A stretch of DNA of 64,000 nucleotides from Talinum fruticosum (taxonomy: Eukaryota > Streptophyta > Magnoliopsida > Caryophyllales > Talinaceae): NCBI GenBank assembly GCA_021018815.1, contig JAITYX010000007.1, forward strand, positions 682,001 through 746,000, written 5' to 3'. The translations under genes and the position numbers were made by a program. The notes beneath the pieces were generated by a model, which saw only the letters and a list, made by a program, of their open reading frames with translations, searched no databases and was not told the DNA's origin. This document shows positions 23,807 through 35,683 of the stretch, in pieces. Within the stretch, counting starts at the first letter, position 1, and every line of letters begins with the position of its first letter.

Positions 23807-26800
23807 TGTAACACCCCAAAACACCCCTAGGAGTATTACATCGCCGAGTTCCTTAAAGGAACTCCCAAGGCTCCTTCCGGTGCTCATTTGGCTGTCTAAA
23901 CTCAACTCAAAGACAATAAGGATGGCTTTCCAAAAGGATCCGAGATTTCCTAAAATTTCGGCAGAGTTCTGTTTGTAATATGGACTATCCCCATAGGCTT
24001 AAAGCCTTAAAACCCTGCATGAAAAGCATAATATAACTCAATGAACCACACGCTCGAGTATACAACTCAACGGCCACACGTCGGAGTCCAACCAATCATG
24101 CTATAAAACTTAAAACAATCTAAATGGTTTACGGTACATCGGGTATAACTATATGAACTAAATTACAAATACAACATTTAGAATCATAACAATGCATGTC
24201 ATTTCCTTGAGTCGCTCTAGCACTCAGCAATTAAGGGTCCGGATTGCGCTATGCGTAGATCCTACCTTCCGATCATGTACCCGCACACTCGGGGTGGAAA
24301 GGAGGGAATTTGTGGGGGTTAGCAATAAACCACGGTTCACCGGAGTCTTATACCCTCAAAATGGAAATTCTTTACACATAATACTCATAATAATGAAATT
24401 TGTGAAAGCATAATAGCGTAATACAAATCTATATACTTTTCACTTAAATCTCTTGCAATAAAAAAGATCATGACTCTTTAACCACTTAAAAGCACAATTT
24501 CACATTCATGAACAATTCTTTTGGGGTTGAATCAACTTTTCTCGGCCTTCCGAGGACTCGAACTAGCACTTCTTTCATCTCGGGCGCGACCCCGACAAAA
24601 AGGCTCCCGGGACCTATCTTCGGGAAGTCTCGGGACGGGCATCCCGCCATCTGCAGGACCCCTGTTAGAATCCTTCCCTTGAAGTTTCTAGCCGGGCGTC
24701 CCCGGTTCGAACCCTTCGGTATGCTAAACGATCCGTAGCCTGTCGATTCAAAACTCTTTGCACATACTCATTCATCACATTTCACTTCACAACTTTCTCA
24801 AATCGATTTAATATCAAGGAAGGCATGACACCACGTGTCACCCTTATAAATTCACTTTCTCAAATCAGCTTTGCTTCTTAGAATAGAATCACGTTTGAAA
24901 GACATTTCACAGAAATTACATTCAAGGATCATTTCATGTAAAATACAAAACTCCTTTCGAAACTACTTTTGAGTATCACGTAAAGTAATCACATAGCACG
25001 AATAATCACCATTCAATGCAAGCAATCATTCTCAACTCTTTTCCAACCATGCCTTTCCCAATTCATCAAGTACGATTGATTCCATTTTCCGAGCCACAAT
25101 AACCACAAGCATATATCACTTAAGTTAACATTTCAATTCGTCACAATTCATTCTCTTCACCTCCATTCCTCACTTTATGTCTCGACTCTGTGAATCCACT
25201 TTGTTTGCTCACGTCTCGGCTTTCCTCAACTCCCTGTCTTTACTCCAATTCCTCAACTTAACCTTACCATTCCCCGCCTCGAATTCCCATTGTATGTCTC
25301 TAACTCATTACTTAACTCTTGCTCGTCCATCCTTAGTTATGTAACTCTTAATCACTTTTCATTATTCAGTTTCCGTTAGCTTTGCTTATTTTCACGCTCG
25401 CTTCAACCTCGAGGAATTAAATATACTTCGAACATAATCAATCTCACGATTACCCATTTCTCACTTACTTGTCCCAATTGTGCATTACTCAATACGAATT
25501 CATACTCCTCTTTATACTTCGACCTACCATTCCCCAATGTTCTTAATTAGCTCTTAATATCGTAGGTTTAAGAATCTCTAAAACTTAATTAACTCATAAT
25601 TCATATCCATGTCCCAACTCTTCATCCTTAACAACTAATCGAAACTTCAATACTACTCCTTTGACCTATGCAATCTAACCTCTTCGGAATCAATAGGTTC
25701 CAATTCAACCTTAAGTAACTATTAAATCTCTTTGAAGTTCCCAATTTAATTCTACTCGTTTAACCCAAGCAACTCCTTTCATTTCACGATTCAGCCCTCT
25801 CAATTCCTTAAATCCATTCTAAGCTCTTATTTCAATCTTAAACAACGATTAAGTCCGTTTCCGCAATACGGATATTCAACGTTCACCACAAATTCCATAT
25901 TCACATAACACATTCAACATTCACAACAAATCCATTTGGGTTTCGAAATTACTAATAGTTTAGAGTATAAGACTACCCACCTGAATTCTCGGGTTTTAGG
26001 GATCGATTTCGGGCTTCCCGACTTCGTCTTTTGGTTTCGGTCCCTCTCGTGCCGGTTCTTGCTCCGCCTCTTGGTTCTTGCTTCCCCGCCTCTAGCCCGC
26101 CGTTTTGGTTCATGCTGCCTCTCGGTTTGGCCCTCTCGTGCTTACTCGCCGGTCTCGCCTCCCTTGTCGCCGCTGCTTTCCCCGTCCCCGGCCTCTCGGA
26201 CTTTCTCACGCTCTCCGTCCTCGCTCCGCCCCTTGCTCGCCCAGTCTCTCGCTTTCTTCCTACGCTCGCCGCCTACTCGGGTCGCCAGCTGTTGCTTTTC
26301 GGTCTGCAGTGGTCGCCGGCCACCCCTCGGTCTCCTCAACCCTTGCACCGCTCACCTTTTCTCCCTCTCGGTTCCTCTCGCTCGGTCGTCCCTCTTCCCC
26401 ACTCTGCTTCGCTCTGCTTCTCCTCCTTCTCGCCTTCCCAAGCCCCCGCTCTCCCTTCGCCCACCAGCCGCTCGCCGTTCGGGTGGGTCACCGCCTTAGC
26501 TCCGGCTCCCGCGCTCTCTCCTCTCTCTCTCGTGTGCTTCGTTCGATGCTCCTTTCTCCCTCCCCTGTTCGATTCCGGTTCTTCGTTTTCTTTCCTGTCC
26601 CCCTCCCTTCGGTCCCTCGCTTCTTTTATTTTTGCACCTTCTCTCTCCACCGCTTGACAAAGCCCACCCCTCTTTCTATTGGACCTTCATTAAACCTTAT
26701 TTATCTCTTCACGGCCAAAGTAATCTTTTTCTACATAAAACAAATCCACGCCTCTACTTTTCTCGTCCCCTTATGCCTCTGCATCCTAACTTATTCTAAT

Positions 26801-27020
26801 ACGTCGGCCACGACAATTCCTAACCGTGTAAAGGTTCAGCTCACTAAAAGGGAGGCAATTTCCTTGATTTAATTTATTCAACACCAGCCTCCAAAGGGAT
26901 TCTAACGTAATATGTCCGGCCGTAAATAAAATCAATCACTCAACCCCCTTAGCTGCAGGGAATAATACTCAATAATTCTATGCTTTACAGCTACTTTTCA
27001 TTAAAATTCCGGGTATTACA
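23807..27020. mobile_element. Solo-LTR-like unit, copy 2
   Basis: A 3,214-bp insertion with termini TGTAACACCCC and GGGTATTACA and a perfect 5-bp duplication TGCTT (23802-23806 and 27021-27025). It is the inverted counterpart of 8057-11416. Examples are the shared CTCAATTCCTTAAAT-type blocks near 25800 and the GC-rich, here pyrimidine-biased, block at about 26030-26650. Long open frames in the GC-rich block (up to 255 codons) are low in complexity and not conserved in copy 1, so no gene is called. Confidence 0.78.
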
Positions 27021-27025
27021 TGCTT

Positions 27026-27776
27026 GCTCCTATTCTATAAGCATGTGAGCATCTCCGAGCGTTTTGAAGTCCATGAAGGGGAAGAACTTCAAGTGTTGCT
27101 AACAGGCGAGGTTGCGGGTTCTTGATTATGAGTCTAACTCTGATCCTTTTCATAGGGTCAATCTGCCATGTGGGCGGCCTTTGTCCTCTAGCGAGTGAGG
27201 AAGTCGGTAAAGCTCTCATCGTCTCCTTGCTTGATCAATTCTAGGTCCCGAAGAGTGACTTGTAGATCAGTATTTGTAGGAGTATTGATGTAAGAACTCC
27301 CTATAAAGATCCCGATAGTTTGTTTTGACATCATTGTACCACTTCATGGCGTCTTTGTCAAACGTCCATGTGAAGATGACATGGTATGTGTCCTCTGTTA
27401 CATTCTTTAAGGTTATTGCCCCTATAAAATTCCTCACATGGTCAGTCTGTGGAACTTAATGTCAAGCATGGTAAATTTTGGGGGCAACTTGCCTTTTAGG
27501 ATTGAAGTGAATCCCGAGCCGGATAGTAGCTACTGAATATTAATGACTCCCGTAACATCTTCTCTATCCGATCTATTCATGGATCACACTAAGGCTTGGG
27601 CTGAGGTTCAGGGCGGGATTTTCCTTCTTTTGATTTCTTCTCTAGTTCTTTGAGTATAAGACTCGAGGGTTCCGCTATTGATTCAAACTTCTTATCCTAA
27701 GCCGCAATCTTAGCTTCTATTTTTGCAAGTAAACTCCTTGAACAAGGTCATGATGGGGTACCCTCTGGCTTGTTGG
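27026..27776 (-). pseudogene. Gypsy gag remnant
   Basis: It reads leftward from ATG at 27776 (MANKPEG) with a stop soon after. The best block is near 27340-27440: VRNFIGAITLKNVTEDTYHV then FTWTFDKDAMKWYNDV. It resembles the Ogre/Tat gag pattern in which a conserved Trp-Phe/Tyr follows a short helix. Several stops and shifts are present. The coding remnant breaks off at the insertion point of solo-LTR-like copy 2. Confidence 0.5.
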
Positions 27777-28168
27777 CCATTTTTAGAGGAAGGTTACGCT
27801 TTTTCCGCGGGCGATGTATCGGGGTTACAAGTAATGGTGTTGGACGTACACGTGTAGTACATGTCGGTGTTGATCGTATCGATGTTGAAGTAGACATCTT
27901 ATTTCATAGTCACTTCGTGCTAGGATTTCCGATTTTAGTAGAATTTCCTATCTTCTATCCCAAAAGAGTAAGTGCTCGGGATTGGCTCGTGAAAAATTTT
28001 TAGGGAGATGGGGCTTAAGTGCTTGACCCGAGGAACCTAAGATAAAAGAAAATGATATGCATTTTTGTTTGGATGCACATAAAAATACAAACTAACCAAA
28101 ATGAAATGCAACGATGCCAATGGAATCCCTTAGATTGGGGTAAATTTAATTTGGCTAAGTGCAAACAA

Positions 28169-28735
28169 AGACTCTCTTAATAAGAGATGAATACAAACAA
28201 AGACTCGCCTAATTTGAAATGAATTTTACTTTGGCTAAATGCAAACGAAAGACTCTCTTAATTGGAGATGAATTTGACCTTGGCTATGAATGAACTCACC
28301 TTAATCGAGATGATTTTGATTTTGGCTAATGAAATGAATGCACTCACCTTAATTGAGATGATTTTGATTTTGGCTAATGCAAAAATGAAATGAATGGACT
28401 CACCTTAATTGAGATGATTTTATTTTTGGCTGATGCAAAAATAAAATGAATGGACTAAACCTTAATTGAGATGATTTTATTTTTGGCTAAATGCGAAAAC
28501 GGAATTAATGGACTCACCTTAATTGAGATTATTTTTATTTTGGCTAATGCAAACAATGAAATGAATGGACTCACCATAATTGAGATGATTTTATTTTTGC
28601 CTAAATGCAAAAATGGAATGAATGGACTCACCTTATTTGAGATAATTTTATTTTTGGTTAAATGTAGAAATGAAATGCAAATATGGACTCGCCTAATTTG
28701 AGATGAACTTAAAATTTAGCTAAAATGCACAAATT
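28169..28735. repeat. Tandem repeat in Gypsy leader, unit about 57 bp
   Basis: About eleven diverged units, each with a core like GACTCACCTTAATTGAGATG followed by ATTTTATTTTTGGCTAA and an A-rich stretch. The last six units (from about 28340) are spaced 54-59 bases apart; the first few are shorter. Frames through it encode only repetitive sequence. Confidence 0.8.
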
Positions 28736-28761
28736 TGACTGATTCAAAGCTTTATAATTTT

Positions 28762-29026
28762 AGGGAAAGGAATGAAAAACTCTTTCAAGGGAAGACCCTC
28801 AATGCGAAGCAGCAAGCAATATAGTAAAGGATAATATTAGGAATAGAATGTGCTATCTTAGTGCTCATACAAAATACACCAAATGGGAACATTTATGTAC
28901 AGATGATTGAGTACTAGTCTTTGGGGAACCCTTCCTAGAAGGTGGCCTCAAAACTAGATACTACTAGGTTGTAAATGAGTTTCTAGTAGTAATGAAGTTC
29001 ATACCCTTCTTACAAAAAAAAAAAAA
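28762..29026 (+). mobile_element. 5'-truncated LINE-like retroposon with poly(A) tail
   Basis: A 265-bp insertion ends in a run of 16 A and is bounded by a perfect 16-bp direct repeat AAAGCTTTATAATTTT (28746-28761 and 29027-29042). This is the signature of target-primed reverse transcription. The body has no visible tRNA-type A/B boxes, so a dead-on-arrival LINE 3' end is more likely than a SINE. The first copy of the duplication may be one or two bases shorter because the tail and the target both end in A. Confidence 0.75.
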
Positions 29027-29560
29027 AAAGCTTTATAATTTTTTTTATATTTTTGCGCTCATGCAAGGATTATTTAGTAGACCTGACTAAACTGTTAAGG
29101 ATTCAAAAAAATAGGGTTAACTAACAAAAAGCAACCACACTCATTTCAAGCATGCAAATGAAAGGGCAAGGTACCACCTAAAGACTAAGGATCTATGGTC
29201 AAAAGAGGGTTAGAACTAGGTAGAATACATGGTGTCTCATAGTCCAAGAATTTAGTCCTCTGTGGGATGCACGATAGGATATAGCATTGAATTCTCGGTG
29301 CCTCTCGGTAAGCCAAGAGTGTGTGCTATGAGGGAAGAGGTACCACCTCCGGTGACAATCAAGCCTAATTGGGCTCGTGCTGGGACGCAGTGAGAGCCTC
29401 TTCCAAAAATTGTTTTCAAGGGGTAAAACCAAATGGTCCACCAACATAAATAAACTTTGTTCAAGGTTGCCTAAATGCTGGATGCCTAAATACAAATACG
29501 TTAATAAAACTCGGTACTCAAATTTTCAAGTTTCGCCCTCTTAATAAGTGATTTATCCCT

Positions 29561-29576
29561 AGTGGAGTCGCCACCA
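29561..29576 (-). other. Gypsy primer-binding site, tRNA-Arg-like
   Basis: On the minus strand TGGTGGCGACTCCACT follows the LTR. TGGCGACTCC is the motif reported for Ogre-type elements primed by tRNA-Arg; the assignment is from memory of the family. Confidence 0.5.
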
Positions 29577-31499
29577 TAGGAACCACGACCGGGACCAACC
29601 ATGTTTCCCCACGAATGTCGGGTCTCTTTTTTAAAGAATAATTTTGAAGATGGTTTTGAAAGTATTAAAAAATGGGGATGAACCTTTTATTAAGATTTTC
29701 GAATTTTACAATCTGATTTTGAAAGGGCGATTGGCGATTTTATTAATCTTTTAATTTAGAAATTAATTTTAGAAGTCTCGGGATATTATTTCACAACTGA
29801 AAAATAAAAAAATAGGTTAATTAAGTTATCCCATGAGACTTTAAGGCCAAACTAGTGAGAAAACACCGGCTTGGACCGAAACCTCACCCACTAACCGTCC
29901 AGTGCCGGCGAGAGCGAGACCGTGCGGTGGGCAGCGTCGACTATGGCCCATGGCTAAGATGGTCAAGCTCGGCCTCTGGCCTAACTGGCAATTCTAGAAA
30001 ATCCCTTTTTCATTTTTAGTTAGAAATAACCGAGAGGTAGATTAGGAGAAATAAATAAAAAAAAGGGAGTCGCCAGTCGGTTTCTAGGAATGAAAAACTA
30101 TCAAAAACAAATTAAAATTTACTCTTCCAATCTTAGCATGGGAAAACTAAGACTGAAAAAGATCAAATAATGACTCCATCGGTCTAGAACCGAGAATCGA
30201 ATTCGGGCGTGAGGGTACGAAACGTACGAATAAGTCCTTTTGTTCCGCTTGTCAAACAACGACCTTTATTAGTTTGAGTAGTGAATCTAAATAACGGATT
30301 AAAGGCAGGCATGCAACATGATTAGACATAAAAATAAAGGCAACTAAAGCATGCTAATGAAAGCAGTAAAAGCAAATATAAAAAACAATAAACGAAAGCG
30401 ATAAAGAAACGAAAAGGAAAGGCGAAAAGAAAACGAAAAACGAAAATAAAAAAGGTTACATCGGGCGGGGAGGAATTTAAAAACGATACATCTTTCTCCA
30501 TAATACTGAAACGATAAATAAAATAAATAAACAAGTAAATTGTGGTTTGAAGGCCAATTTGGTGCCCTCGAGTTGTCCCACCTACCGATCCGGATCTTTA
30601 ATCGAATCCGAGAGTGCAATGGTGGTGATCTAAAAGGGGCTTTATTGTGAAGTTTTGTGGAGGTAGGTAGGAAAATATGCGTGATTGATGGAGTATTAGG
30701 GTTCGAATGTAGTAGAGTAGGGAAGGTGATGGGAATAGGATGAAAAGAAACCAAGAGATAATAATACTACAAAGTGTATTCATTAGCTCTTAGTTTAGCT
30801 TCAAGCAATGTAACACTTAGGGTTCAGTCGTTATTGAAATAAGAGCCTAAGCTCTCTATTTATGGGGAAAAGTTAGGTCACAAATGACCTAGAGTTTCTA
30901 ATTAGGCAACCGTCCAAAATAGGCTGAAAACCGGCTGAAAAATCACAAAAACCTGGACCAAAATATTGGATTGCACTCTGGATGGTGTGTGGTGCCTGGT
31001 TGGAAATCTTGGTTTCCGCGCTTTGGTTGAACACTGGAGAAAAATGCGGTGCTTTGAGCTTGAACATCCATGTGCCTAGCGCCGGCCTTGTAAGGCATCG
31101 TTTGGTGAAGTTTGACTTCGTGTCTCGCTTGGTCGTACGAGTCAAAGAGTGAAACGATGCGTTTTTGCCTAAAATAGTTGTGACCGGCGCCGACCTTAGT
31201 AGCTTTCCAAAAATGAAAAGTTTCCATGTTTGGCATGTGTCTATTTTTGGCATGTTTTATTTTTGGTGCGGGTTTGGGTTTCATGGTTGGGAGCCCAACC
31301 CGGTCTTGGTCCGGCCGAAATAAAATGGGTTTGTGGGATAGCCCAAAGCAAAGAAAGCCATTTTTGTGGTGCTAATCGGCTTCCATCAGGCTAATTAGAT
31401 TCCGACCGTGATACGAATCCACAAACAGGATTGGGATTTCATCACCGGGCCAACAAATAAATAAAAGAGCAAAGGGATGACACTTTTTAAGTGTCTACA
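29577..31499 (-). repeat. Gypsy 5' LTR
   Basis: In element sense it starts TGTAGACACTTAAAAAGTG at 31499 and ends GGTTCCTA next to the primer site at 29577; the expected terminal CA has decayed. It is about 1.92 kb with no coding domain. No second copy exists in the window, so its extent is inferred from the termini only. Confidence 0.5.
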
Positions 31500-31790
31500 A
31501 CGTCAAAGAGTAAAGTATGGTATGTATGTCACATTTAGAACTACTTAACATGGTAACAGAGGAACATAAAAAGTCGGATATGCAATTTTAAGGATAGCCA
31601 CATATTGGGCTTATTAGGTGAATGCTAAGGAGCTCGAGTGCAACACCACCGGAACTCAATCTTGGTCTACTCACACTAGCAAGTCCAGTTTATCATAGTA
31701 ATCCAGGTCATATAGAATGTACTACAGGTGAACCTAGCTCCAATTCCGCAGAATCACCAACCAGGAAAGCACAAACCTAATCCTGGACCT
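31500..31790. other. No gene seen
   Basis: Unclassified sequence to the right of the Gypsy LTR. No ORF or repeat structure is recognised. Confidence 0.4.
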
Positions 31791-32310
31791 AAACCCAACT
31801 ATATGCATGATCGTTCTTAACCCCCAAACTTTATGAGTTCCCTCACCGTCTTGGATTCCTCTCACCTTCCTGCCTCTCGCAAGCATGTTTGGAAGTTGTA
31901 CATCATATCCAAAATGGTCCGATTTTGGCAGTAACTAGATGTTCAATTGCCCATATTTCCAACTGTTGCCATTTATTCGACTTGCCCCCAGTAATGCTCC
32001 CCAACAGACTTGCTCACCCAAGAAGATTAACCATGCAAGTTTAGTGCATGTGTTTTGGCATGGTGCCATTAGCACTCATTTCTTTGAAGTACTTCTTCCC
32101 TTCTACAACCAAGTCCTCAATGACTGTAGGCCGATAAAACTGTTCCGAATGAGATTGAATCATGATTAACGGTGTCTTCTCTCATGGTTTTGAAGAGATC
32201 GATTGCTGTTTAGAACTCACCAAACATTCCATAACCTAAAATCATTACATTCCATGAGGCAATATCCTTGTTTGGGAATATCTCACTAACAGCGTATTGT
32301 ATGATATTTA
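31791..32310 (-). pseudogene. PPR protein (PLS/E class) pseudogene fragment
   Basis: It reads leftward from about 32310. FPNKDIASWNVMILGYGMFG (32278 down to about 32220) is a classic end of a PPR S/L repeat. AIDLFKTMRED, SISFGTVLSAYSH, then TCMVNLLG, AIEHLV and finally AYSWV (about 31795) follow in the order of the last PPR repeats and E domain. Stops and frame changes are frequent and the many upstream repeats are missing. PPR proteins of this class act in organelle RNA editing and processing; this piece cannot. Confidence 0.75.
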
Positions 32311-33600
32311 TCTCTATGCAATATTTCAAATGTGTTTTGTGCTAGATGAAGAGAATTATACTTAGCATACATAAAAATACATCAAAGATTGCTCCATTTT
32401 TTATGCATCTAGCATGTATTCATTTCCTTACATCAATTTTGATCTCTATTAGCATTTTTAGAGCTGCAAGGAATACAACCACTACGGTTTCAAGAGCGAG
32501 TGCAATTATACCATGATTACTATTTCTTTTAGTTCCTGAGTGATAAAATGATTATTTTGCAAAGCCTCCATTTTGATTGAATTTGTAAATTTGTAAATCA
32601 AATAACACACCCAAATTAAGGCATAGAAAAATCCAACAACAGAGACCCAAATAAAGACCCAACAAAATAAAATAAGACAAATCCAATCAAGAAAAATAGG
32701 GTACAAAATCATATTTAAAATCCAAAAAATAGGGAACCTTCATCGTCGTCATCCTATAATCAAAATCCACTCAAGAAAACCTAGAATTTGATCCAACACA
32801 AGAAAAACCCAAAAAAATTGTACATAAACAAGAAAAACCGCTTTAAAAAATCTAAGTATCTGTTTAAAGTCCAAACTTGAGATTGGGAGGTAGTTGGTGG
32901 CCAAAAAGCTGTAGAGATGGCATACGCGGCGGCAGCGAGGAGCTAGGGGTTGATGGTAGGTGGAGGCGAACAGGTAGCAAGGGGTTGGCAGTAGCAAGCA
33001 AAAAAAAATGCTTTTTAGGGTAATCGAAATTCAATAAATAAAATTCAATCAAGAAAACCTAGAATTTGATTCCATCCTCAACACAAACAAAAACCCAGAA
33101 AAATTGTACATAAACAAGAAAAATGCTTAATAAAGTACATGTTCAAATTCGAACTTTAGATTGTCCAAGAAACGATGACGCACGACGATAGGAGGCGACG
33201 ATGAGGCAGCGCGGGTTGGCGGTGGCAAGGTTGTCGGCGGTGGTAATTGAGCATCGGAGACATATAGAGAGAGAGAGAGAGAGAGACCATATGAGTAAGA
33301 AGGGTGGAGGGAGGACTGCCAATGGTCGGCTATTTAGAGATTGAGCGTGAGAGTGCGACAGAAGAGGGATAGAGGGTTCGTTTTGGCTAGGTGATGAATG
33401 AAGAGCAAAGCAATAGTTCATCAGCTTTTTTTATCATTATTAGTTCATCAGTTTTCTTTTTTTTTTTATAGTCTGTTCTTTTCACTTGGTAAAAACTAGT
33501 TTAATTTTTCTAGTTTAATTTCCCCTAATCATTTTAAATTAAAGAGAAAATACTAATAATTAATTTTTCAATTTTAATAGTATTAGCAACCAACATATCC
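32311..33600. repeat. AT-rich spacer with an approximate direct duplication
   Basis: No gene. Segments at 32756-32845 and 33040-33128 share AAGAAAACCTAGAATTTGAT and AAATTGTACATAAACAAGAA, an approximate tandem duplication with a period near 283 bases. A short (GA)n run lies near 33267-33285. ORFs here are short and without domains. Confidence 0.5.
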
Positions 33601-33757
33601 AAAGTAATAACGATCTTTTTTTATTCGTTGTCTAATAATAATTATTTTGTGAAATTAAACGACAAAAACTAACTTCATTGTTATTAGCAATTTTTAATGA
33701 CTAACTTTATGATTGGTCGTTAAAGTGTCGTCATTAAAAGTTTAATTTCTAGTAGTG
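33601..33757. mobile_element. CACTA-type transposon terminus (one end only)
   Basis: The right edge reads TTTCTAGTAGTG, that is CACTACTAGAAATT on the minus strand, the En/Spm terminal motif. It is preceded by repeats of the TAACGAC/GTCGTTA type, as expected for subterminal regions. The matching left end was not found, so the element is truncated or diverged. Confidence 0.45.
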
Positions 33758-35683
33758 ATGTATTGTTCATTTTGTGTACTTGTCTAATCAACTTTTGTTG
33801 TGATATATATAATGATAATCATGGAATTTTTACTATGCAATATTAGCTTACTACTATGATTACTTAGTAACGACCAACACATGATCAACTCGCTATAGAG
33901 GACAATTTATTTGCATAACTCTCAAGATCAATGGAAATGCTCCCTCCAAAAAAAGGCCTAGAAAGAAAGACTTTTGAAGAATGGCTACCCAAAGAATATA
34001 ATCCATGCTCTTTCTCTAGGAGAGCCTATTTCAGGTGACATTTGGCTAACACTAATACATAAAACGCAAAAGCAACAACAACAACTATTTGAGCTAAGAT
34101 AAACATATCGAGGCCCAATTAGCACTAGACGGCAAAAACCACTAAGTTAAATACGCCTACAAAATGAAAAGCCCACTAGAAAATTACTTTAAAACTACTC
34201 ATCATAATATAATCTTGAGAATTCAAGTAGCCTAAAAATGGTAAATGAACATAATCATACATAAAACCCTAAAAATTAAACCAATCTTTACCCTTAAACA
34301 AATCATTAGCCTATGCAATTTATATATTTATCCTTACATTTACAATCTTATTATTAGTTGTTTTCTATTCATCGACAACTTAATTTACACTATTCACATT
34401 AGAATAACTAAACCACTTCTAGTACGAATATGTATATAAATCAAACATTATTTTCTAACATCCTTCAAATTCACAATATACAATGCCAATAACTACAATC
34501 TTAATACATTAGCTTTTAAATTTAAAATAATTTTATGTATGCTAGCTAAGTTTAGTGAAATCCCCAATTGTTGGTTTTTCTTTTGGTTTGATTGTATTTC
34601 TATTTAAGTCCGCTTCTGTTTATATCTTTTTAAGAAACTTAGATAATTAAATGTCTATGACTTCAAATTTAATATGTATACTTGTTTTACATGAATTTTT
34701 AGGTAAAGATTTACATTGAACTTTTGAACTATGGATGATTTTAGTCTTTGGTAGTGTCTTGTTGCCATGTTTCTTTTTGTTCTCTTTTTGTTCTTAGATT
34801 TTTTTAGCTTTTAATAGTTTGAATGATTAAGAGTTTTTCACTTGGAGATTTTATGCTTATAATGTTTTTAAATGAATTTGATTCTCTTGTTCATTTTTCG
34901 GTTTCACATTCAGGTAAAGGTGGTAAAACAACCAATATCATGTAATTGGACGAAGTAATAGAAATATTTACAATCGAATTGAAAAATAAATCTGACCTTG
35001 AATTGGGCTATTCAACACATAGCCCACTAAAAAAATCATGAACACAATTATTAAAAATGTTAGAATACCACTTGGGAAAGCCAAAAACCAAAACATAACA
35101 ACAAACAATGTTAGAATTACTGTGCTTACCCCCATAAATTAGCTAGCCCCTCCCCTAAAATTTTGTTAGTTTCATCATACTTTGTTGCACTCTCTCTCTC
35201 TGTCTCTATCTCCCTAGGTCACTATCTCTCTCTCTCTCCTTGCAACTTTTCTAGGTATCTTCTTCAAAAATTAAAGATCTAAATATTCTCTCTTTTTTAT
35301 GTTTTTCTCTCTTCATGCCAATTAGAAGAGTAAGTTCACAATCCTGAAAATCCTTGGAAATTTTCAAAAAAACCAAGAAACTATAACGTCCGTGTAAACA
35401 AATCTGTCCATGTAATTCAGTCAAGTTGACATAGTTATTGAACGGGAATCCACTCACCAAGTTTTTTCATCCGTGGTTCAAATAGGTTTCCTAAATATTT
35501 CTATTATTGTATCATTTGATTTTAATTAAATAGAATTTAACTTACTTTGGCGAATTCTTAGATATTGTGCATTGTTTAGGGTTTATAAGGGATATTTGTT
35601 TCAATTTGTTTGTTTGATATCTTTTTGTTTGTGTTTCCTACATATGAATTTTATTTTTTTCTTTCCTGTGTGTAATTGTCTAT
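33758..35683. other. AT-rich intergenic sequence, no gene seen
   Basis: No ORF with a recognisable domain. A segment near 34300-34460 resembles 38140-38260 in the same orientation. Pyrimidine-rich CTCT tracts occur at 35190-35240. Confidence 0.4.

Larger units (their letters stand above)
23443..31499 (-). mobile_element. Ty3/Gypsy-like (Ogre/Tat type) element, partial
   Basis: A leftward-reading element. Its 5' LTR is 29577-31499, the primer-binding site 29561-29576, the leader about 27777-29560 and the gag remnant 27776 to 27026. It is interrupted by the solo-LTR-like unit 23807-27020 and appears to continue into 23443-23806. Pol and the 3' LTR are absent. Assignment rests on the tRNA-Arg-type primer site (TGGCGACTCC) and gag similarity; I place it in the Ogre/Tat group by inference. 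Confidence 0.55.

Noticed and set aside
25936..26872. Overlapping open frames of 187-255 codons in a GC-rich block
   Set aside because: Ser/Pro/Arg/Leu-rich, no domain, several frames open at once, inside a solo-LTR-like unit, and not conserved in the inverted copy at 8460-8970.
28169..28735. CRISPR-like array
   Set aside because: Whole units repeat with drift and there are no unique spacers; this is a eukaryotic tandem repeat.
31549..31563. TGGTAACAGAGG as a Copia primer-binding site
   Set aside because: It differs from the consensus at the key position and no LTR end lies next to it.
32478..32490. CACTACGG as the missing left end of the CACTA element
   Set aside because: The following bases do not match the TAGAAA continuation of the right end and no target duplication fits.
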